Assembly (NCBI GenBank): GCA_028829895.1
Contig: CM054177.1
Coordinates: 35,303,064-35,367,063, forward strand
Length of the DNA stretch: 64,000 nt
Origin: Sinotaia quadrata
Lineage: Eukaryota; Mollusca; Gastropoda; Architaenioglossa; Viviparidae
Direction: 5' to 3'
The notes beneath the pieces were generated by a model that made no database searches, was not told the DNA's origin, and saw only the letters and a program-made list of their open reading frames with translations. The position numbers and the translations under genes were made by a program. Positions 58,155 through 64,000 of the stretch are shown piece after piece (position 1 is the stretch's first letter; each line of letters starts with the position of its first letter).

Positions 58155-58447
58155 GGTGAAGGGGGGGGGGGGGCTTGCTAATTATAGATTAAAGAATTGT
58201 CGTCTCGTTTAGTAAGAAGTTTTCCTCCTATGGAATATTGTGTGACAGTAAATGTTGTATCTTTAATGTTGTTAAAGAGAGAAAACGTTGACAGCTTCAG
58301 CATATCCGCCAAGTGAAAGAGACGAGTGGTGTCTGCTGGAGAATTATTAATAACATAAATTAAGATTCTTATCATTTGTAATTAGTTTGGAAAGAGTAAT
58401 TAATAAAACTAATCATAACCAATAACTAGGATGTCATTGTATCACAC
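58155..58447 (+). repeat. dispersed repeat R1, copy f
   Basis: 5'-truncated copy that begins in a run of about 14 Gs where other copies read GTGGGTGGGGGCTTGC. It continues through AGTAAGAAGTTTTCCTCC and CCGCCAAGTGAAAGAGACGA to a degenerate TCACAC end. Confidence 0.87.
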
Positions 58448-59830
58448 ATAATCATATGCAAGGGAACTTAAGTCCATAGGGAAACTCAAAAGTAATAAGT
58501 AAAATTCAGAGATGAGATCCATGGTTAAAATTGTAATTAAAAAAATGATAAATCTGTTTAATTAATTAATATTTCAAATTGTAATTAAGAAATATGATCT
58601 GAATCCATAAAAAACTAAACATGAGTCTACGTGTACCAAAAATATGACCCATAATTTAATGAAATGGGATTTTACCTAGTCCATGCAAAAGTTGCATATG
58701 AGAAGTTGTTTGTTTTGTTTTTATTTTTTAAATTGTTTTATCTGCTAACCAATGTGAATGAAACATTCTATCCAAATAAAGTACATGTACAGTTACCATA
58801 TTATAAAAGTATGGTAACTAGTATCTAATAACCATTCAAATCCATCAGACCTCTTGTACACATACAAAACTAATACTTTTTTACAAATTTGAAAGGTTTT
58901 CCTCTTTATTATGGCATATAGTATATTGAAATACAGACACAAAAATATGTAGCATTATTTGGGCTTTAAGTTTGCATTGATAAAGCTAGGAGAACATGCT
59001 AAATTTAAGAGAAAAGTAAAATGAGGGAATATTATATTCAGAACATTTATTTTTTAGTAAATTGTTATGCCCACATTCTCACATATATACTATGCGTTGA
59101 GAAAAATCTATTCTGTCTAAATTACATAAACATTGTTGCAAGTATAATGTATGTGAATGCATAATGTGTTAATGCTTTCGAGCACATTGTCTACAGCACT
59201 TTTGTTTTCAACGTTTGAATTTTTTCACCAAATGACTACACTAAAACTTCCACTAGCGACACAAAGGAAACGTCTTCGCACGCGCGCGCGTACAGACACA
59301 CACACACACACACAGTATATACATATATCAGTGGATAAAGATTGTGACGCATAAACCTGAAACACAAGCAAATTAAAACAAAAATATAGTATTAGAATTA
59401 TGTTCATAGATTTATTCAAAAACACTTGTTTTTAAATTCTATGGCAAACTATTGTAGACATTATTTGGTGATTGTATTCTGTAAGTGTAATGTTACACAA
59501 ATTATTATTTTCAAGAATATTTATTTTTAACATTAAAATATGGATGGAAGAGTATATCCTTGCCCAAGACTAAAAGCAAGAAATATTATAATTAATGTCT
59601 AGTAAAATTTATTAAATATGATTTTATAATTTACTATGTTAACTAAAGCACATTTTGAAAATAATGAATGCTTTACAACACGTTTTCTTCAGTACTGCTA
59701 TGTTATGCTCTTTTTTTAAAGGTATTTTCAAAATGGTCGCACTGAAACTTCCGTTAGCGACATATCGGCAACGCTAGCTATCATTGGATGTCATCTCCAT
59801 AGCTCAGTAGCTTGCATTGCGGCGAGTGCA
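58448..59830. other. AT-rich unique sequence with a short CA/CG microsatellite
   Basis: A CG/CA compound run lies at about 59279-59313. AAACTTCCACTAGCGACA (59246) resembles GAAACTTCCGTTAGCGACA (59745). No gene recognised. Confidence 0.45.
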
Positions 59831-59995
59831 CACTATAGCGACAGTTAAGTGACGATGCATTGGGCGAGTGCTGTCCCGCACACTATAGCGACAGTTAAGT
59901 GACGATGCATTGGGCGAGTGCTGTCCCGCACACTATAGCGACAGTTAAGTGACGATGCATTGGGGCGAGTGCTGTCCCGCACACTATAGCGACAG
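59831..59995. repeat. 50-bp minisatellite, about 3.5 copies, CpG-rich
   Basis: CACTATAGCGACAGTTAAGT starts at 59831, 59881 and 59931, with GGGCGAGTGCTGTCCCGCA. It is unusually CpG-rich for this window. Confidence 0.95.
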
Positions 59996-60887
59996 TGAAG
60001 TACCAACGTGTACTGGCTATAGCAGCGTGATTCATTGGGGTTGGTTTTAGAAAAAAAAGATAATGAACTGTAGTATTAGTGTATTAAATTTGAAACTGGA
60101 CAATACGCTGAAAGACTGATAATTAATAGTGGAAGGTCAGTGTAGCAATTGCTTAGTTAAATGAAATAATAAGTTTGCTACGTCTAAATTAATGACCTCG
60201 AATAGTGGTAGTGAGTTGATCTCAAAACATTTGATTGATAATTTTATTCTTTAGTTATACATATGTTTTATTAATTTTTCTTTGCTTATCATTTTCACTT
60301 TCAGTGAAATTTAATACTGTACCGTCTTGTTACATTATTTATTTTGGCAATGATCAATGGTCTGAGGGCCGCTAATAAGACAAAATATGACTACTCATCC
60401 CAACGTCTTAGGGACTATTTTAAATTAATTAAATTTATACAGTGGCCCCACCTCAAGACACTCAATATTTCTATCTCTGCTCTGTCGCCCTCTCATAGTT
60501 GCTACTAAACAAACCACATATATCAAAATAAGTTGTCAAAGTGACGAGTTTTACATTTAACCATACATCTAGTCATGAAAATGTTACTGATGATGATGAT
60601 GACGACGACGATGAAAGTGATAGGGTATATTGGGGGGTTTGTGGGTGGTGGGTAGGATGATGATAAATACGGTATATACATATTAAAGGAAGTAGGAATT
60701 GCCATCTTTGGTACTAGAAAGTTATTATTAAAATATACAATTCACAAATAAAATTATACTGTATCTGTATTACTACTGTTTCTGTCAAAGTGATCAATTT
60801 TAGCGCACAATATGCACATCACACAAAATGTGACTGTTAGTGAGTTGTATGAGGGTCCAGTTATGTCATGCTGATCTTGAAAAATAA
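59996..60887. other. unique sequence
   Basis: A short GAT/GAC trinucleotide run lies near 60590-60612. No gene or array recognised. Confidence 0.45.
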
Positions 60888-61000
60888 ATCCTAAGTAAAG
60901 CATAGACATTCAAAGTTATCCAGCGATTAAAAACAAATAAAATAAATCATAAGTAAAGCATAGACATTCAAAGTTATCCAGCGATTAAAAACAAGCAGAC
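60888..61000. repeat. 58-bp duplication, 2 copies
   Basis: AAGTAAAGCATAGACATTCA and ATCCAGCGATTAAAAACAA occur twice, 58 bp apart, essentially identical. Confidence 0.95.
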
Positions 61001-61422
61001 CACTTAATCTTTCTGACACCAGAATTCACATGCCTAGCTCTGTACCTATGTAAAAATAAAATGAACTAAATAAACTTGCTGGATCTGAAACAGGGGTCAA
61101 TTTTAAATTTAACAACAAAATGTATATTATTAATAAGCATGCGCGCGCGCACAGAAACACAATGTATACATAAGTGGCTAATTTGCACAACGAACTGCCA
61201 CATACATAAGAAAGCGCAACACGCAGCTAGCTGTAGGTCTTCATTAAAAACAACAACAAAATAAACCCCCCAACTTGTCTAGAGCGATTAAATTTACTTT
61301 GAAATATACATTTGTAATAAATAACAGTTGTGCAGCAAATAATTATATAAAACAGTTCGAGAGCAGCTATCTTTAATAAATGAACTACGCATGTGCCTAT
61401 TCAAGAAAAGTGGTATATATAG
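61001..61422. other. unique sequence with (GC)n
   Basis: GCATGCGCGCGCGCACA near 61137. Otherwise nothing recognised. Confidence 0.45.
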
Positions 61423-61621
61423 CAAGGTGCACAAACCGCGGCCCGATACAGGGCTCTATGCGGCCTCCGGAGGACTTTTGGATGTTATCATTATTACGAA
61501 TGTAAAGTACATTATTTCATTATTTGTGATGTTTTTTCTACTGATCCATCCATTTGGCGGCCCTCCACGCACAATCAGTTGGAAATTTGGCCCTCTGGTC
61601 TAAAATGTTTGTGCACCCCTG
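61423..61621 (+). mobile_element. hAT MITE with perfect 8-bp target duplication
   Basis: A 199-bp element with inverted ends CAAGGTGCACAAACCGCGG (left) and CAGGGGTGCACAAACATTTT (right, read inverted), and GGCCC-rich sequence just inside both ends. It is flanked by identical octamers ATATATAG (61415-61422 and 61622-61629). This is diagnostic of hAT transposition. A 70-codon ORF across it (61391-61603) is a by-product; the element is too short to encode a transposase. Confidence 0.93.
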
Positions 61622-61629
61622 ATATATAG

Positions 61630-62190
61630 GGACGTAATTTGTTTGTTATCGTCCGGGTCTTTCAGCACATGCACAGTTGAGTGGTAGGCAAAAAGCGTTT
61701 TCCTTGCTCTTGTTGATATCAAAATGCGTAGTGAAATTCCACTAACTTCTATTATAATTTACACTTAGAATCTTGATTCCAGATCAAAATTACGCAATGA
61801 GGAGAAACAGTAACTAGATGGTAATAAAACAACTCTACCTGATCCATACGGAATATTGACTTTAGAATGGGATGGAGAGGTTTTCAGTGAGTTTTTTTTA
61901 AAAGTCAATGCATTATTTTTTATGGTAATTATTTTTAATACACTGTAATTATCTAATAAACAATAAATATTAAATAAAGGTAATTATGACTAGTATATTA
62001 TTCAAATACAGTGTGCTGTAAACAATTTGCTATTTCTATAATCCGTCACTATATAGCACACAATTTAAAAATATTTAGATCTACAGAATAAAATATATTT
62101 TTAATTTACTGATCTCATACAAACAATAGTTAATTAAGAAAGATGCAAAGACGTTTATTTTGTTATTCCTCAATGGGATGAAGTTACAAG
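61630..62190. other. AT-rich unique sequence
   Basis: No gene or array recognised. Confidence 0.5.
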
Positions 62191-62515
62191 CTGTGACGTG
62201 CACCCCTTTCTTACTTATTATGATTATTGTTAATAGTAATCATCCTTAATCAATTGCAAGTGAAGGAGAAATCTTCATTTATGTTTATTAATAACTCTCC
62301 CAAGAAACATCATTCGTCTTTCACTTGGTGGATTATACGGGTGTAGTAAAAGTTCTTTCCATACCACAATAATAAGACAGACGTTTTACTATCACACAAT
62401 GCTTCCGTAAGTGGAAACTTCTTACTAAAGGAGTAATAAAAAATCCTGCTTTTATTTCTAGTTAACGAGCCCCCACCCACCTGCTATTACTCCAAGGTTG
62501 CAATATATGTGATCC
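62191..62515 (-). repeat. dispersed repeat R1, copy g (inverted)
   Basis: Reverse complement of R1, starting at the 3' end (CTGTGACGTGCACCCC) and passing TTTCACTTGGTGGATTATAC and CTTACTAAAGGAGTAATAAA to GAGCCCCCACCCACC. It is among the more diverged copies. Confidence 0.85.
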
Positions 62516-62862
62516 ATCAGCACATTGTGAGTCTTGTCGCAAGCAACGATTTTACAGTAGAGGACTGGAAAGGTGGTTAGGGTCAAAATTTACTTATTGA
62601 CATTTTAATATATTTGAAAACTAGAACCTTAAATCTTGAACATAAATACACATTTGAACCTAAACTTTTGTTAGTAATAAGTTTAATTTGTATTTTTATT
62701 GACATACCCTTCAAAATGTTATTCTACAACGTGTTAAAATGACCTCATTCTGACCCACATTATTTTACTGTTTAGGGCCCCACTATTTACATCTTTGTAA
62801 AGCAGGTCGTTCAAACTTTCAAATTCTTGTAGTTGAAAGTTCTCAATATGGCCTGTGAATAA
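62516..62862. other. unique sequence
   Basis: No gene. A splice-acceptor-like TTTACTGTTTAG lies near 62764, but its downstream frames are closed. Confidence 0.4.
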
Positions 62863-63132
62863 AGTAAAGAAACTAGGCTACTTCAAATTTTAAATTCTGG
62901 TGAATCAAATATTCTTCCTATAGCAGATCAATGTGAATTAAATGCACTTATATCAAATTATTTTGTGGCCAAAAGTGAATCAGGTGATGATGGTGATGGT
63001 GAATATGACAGCAAATCAAATAAGCATGAAAGTGACCATCATGATATTGAAGCTAACTGTGACAATGATGGTGAAATGAAAGATGAACCAGTCATCACAG
63101 TGGAACAAGTAAATCAGGGGTCATTGGTTTAA
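62863..63132 (+). pseudogene. acidic open segment, possible transposase or gene remnant
   Basis: An open frame of 89 codons without an early ATG ends at TAA 63130-63132. It begins LLQILNSGESNILPIADQ, has an Asp/Glu/Ser/His-rich centre (ESGDDGDGEYDS) and ends VITVEQVNQGSLV. Past the stop a related-looking frame, FSPDEIVSIQ, appears near 63270. Coding-like codon use is higher than in neighbouring DNA. It could be the acidic tail of a decayed DDE transposase or another pseudogene; I cannot assign a family. Confidence 0.35.
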
Positions 63133-63398
63133 ATTGAAGTAGATACTGGTATACCTGATAAACTTCAGCTTGCTCGGCAATGGTCTTCTAAGGCCAACAG
63201 TCATGGATGTGTGCAAAAGTACTCCCAGCACTGATGATCAATGACAAGGCAATATAGCACAGTTTTCTCCAGACGAAATTGTATCTATTCAGCTTTTCTT
63301 GCATGACATGGATAGAGATAGGTGTACTGTTATGTTTTTAAATAATAATAATTAAACCAAAATAAATTCGTAGTAATATTAAAAAGTTCTCATTAATT
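63133..63398. other. unique sequence after the acidic ORF
   Basis: Contains further broken plus-strand protein-like sequence up to about 63340, then AT-rich DNA. Confidence 0.35.
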
Positions 63399-64000
63399 AT
63401 GAGGATCAATCTCAAACCTCAATTTCCATTGTATTGGCTCTCAAACAGTTTTCAAAAGAATCAACTTACTGCAACATGTTTACTGATAAGTTCGAAGACA
63501 ACACTGGATACACACCAACATGATCCAGTAGAGTACAATAGTTACTGCAGTCTGAAGTGTTTACAAGGTTACAAAACATTGAAAGGCAGGTTCCATTCTG
63601 CAAAAGTACAATTAGGAGCAGTGCTAGGTTTCAGACATATTTTATCTCAAATCCTCTCTCTCTTACAAACACTCTCAACTTACAAATCCTGCAACAGTAT
63701 TCATTAAACTGATACACATGCAATATAAGAAATATAGCTCCATTTCTGTTCTCTGACAAGAACTATCCTGTGGTTTGTATTGACACTAATCTGTTGATTT
63801 GTATTTTAGGATATAAGATTGTAAAGGTATTAAAATTATTTTAACATGGTTTCGTGGAAATATTGATGTCAAGTAATCTTTTTCATTGTATTTGTTATAT
63901 GTATATTTGATTGTTGATTTAATAAATTTATTGACCTTCTTACACATACTTATAAACTTATGTTGCAGAAGAAAATGGGTGGGTGGGGGCTTGCTAAATA
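63399..64000 (+). repeat. F5 plus R1, copy h; longest element context, cut by window end
   Basis: 63399-63740 matches F5 (39340-39680). 63739-64000 matches the start of R1 copy c and the R1 core up to the GGGTGGGGGCTTGCTAAATA landmark, where the window ends. This copy shows that F5 and R1 are consecutive parts of one longer element and gives the unexpanded, single-copy form of the 42-bp unit amplified at 26125-26467. The 102-codon ORF at 63399-63707 is not conserved in the other F5 copy. Confidence 0.85.

Noticed and set aside
61137..61152. NRF1-like GCATGCGCGCGC as a promoter motif
   Set aside because: It lies in a short GC dinucleotide run in AT-rich DNA without other promoter motifs; microsatellite is the simpler explanation.

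Overview
This is animal nuclear DNA, most likely from an invertebrate with a large, repeat-rich genome; I cannot name the species. The evidence is a low GC content (about one third by eye), no dense ORFs, eukaryotic transposon relics (hAT, a hAT MITE, an R2-like non-LTR retrotransposon), long microsatellites (GT, CT, GATA), and one ORF shaped like a spliced terminal exon. There are no bacterial operons, CRISPR arrays, phage genes or recognisable tRNA or rRNA genes.

The dominant content is minisatellite DNA. I count more than 45 tandem arrays, with units of about 22 to 118 bp. Nearly all have unrelated unit sequences, and they are spread across the whole window. Three show higher-order structure: a 118-bp unit made of four related submonomers (16.9-17.5 kb), a 68-bp composite inside a 40-bp array (18.7-19.0 kb) and a 172-bp four-monomer period inside a 43-bp array (32.6-33.1 kb). 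One array is built head-to-head (56.8-57.1 kb).

Between the arrays lie dispersed repeats. Family R1 has eight copies that share a 3' end and vary at the 5' end (10.96, 20.8, 26.1, 35.8, 38.2, 58.2, 62.2 and 63.7 kb; two of them inverted). Its 5' extension is called F5 (39.3 and 63.4 kb). Family F2 is about 1 kb (3.7 and 14.2 kb) and F3 about 100 bp (4.75 and 7.16 kb). An unnamed element at 19004-20490 interrupts a minisatellite with a 3-bp target duplication, and has an inverted partial copy at 47.4-48.0 kb. Decayed coding transposons are a hAT copy of the GTF2IRD2/ZBED5-like type (5.9-7.1 kb), a hAT MITE with a perfect 8-bp target duplication (61.4 kb), and two fragments of an R2-like retrotransposon in permuted order (30.3-31.5 kb).

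The only convincing host coding sequence is a minus-strand terminal exon at 44828-45083. It encodes a Ser/Pro/Asp-rich C-terminus of about 85 residues behind a good splice acceptor; the protein family is not recognised. A GC-rich island at 1.13-1.67 kb carries NRF1-, Sp1- and YY1-like motifs and may be a promoter. Several other GC-richer unique islands (9.3, 12.5, 16.1, 24.9, 36.5, 44.1, 52.5 and 55.8 kb) are the best candidates for conserved regulatory DNA. The window is therefore best read as intronic or intergenic DNA around the 3' end of one gene. I found no novel multi-gene system.
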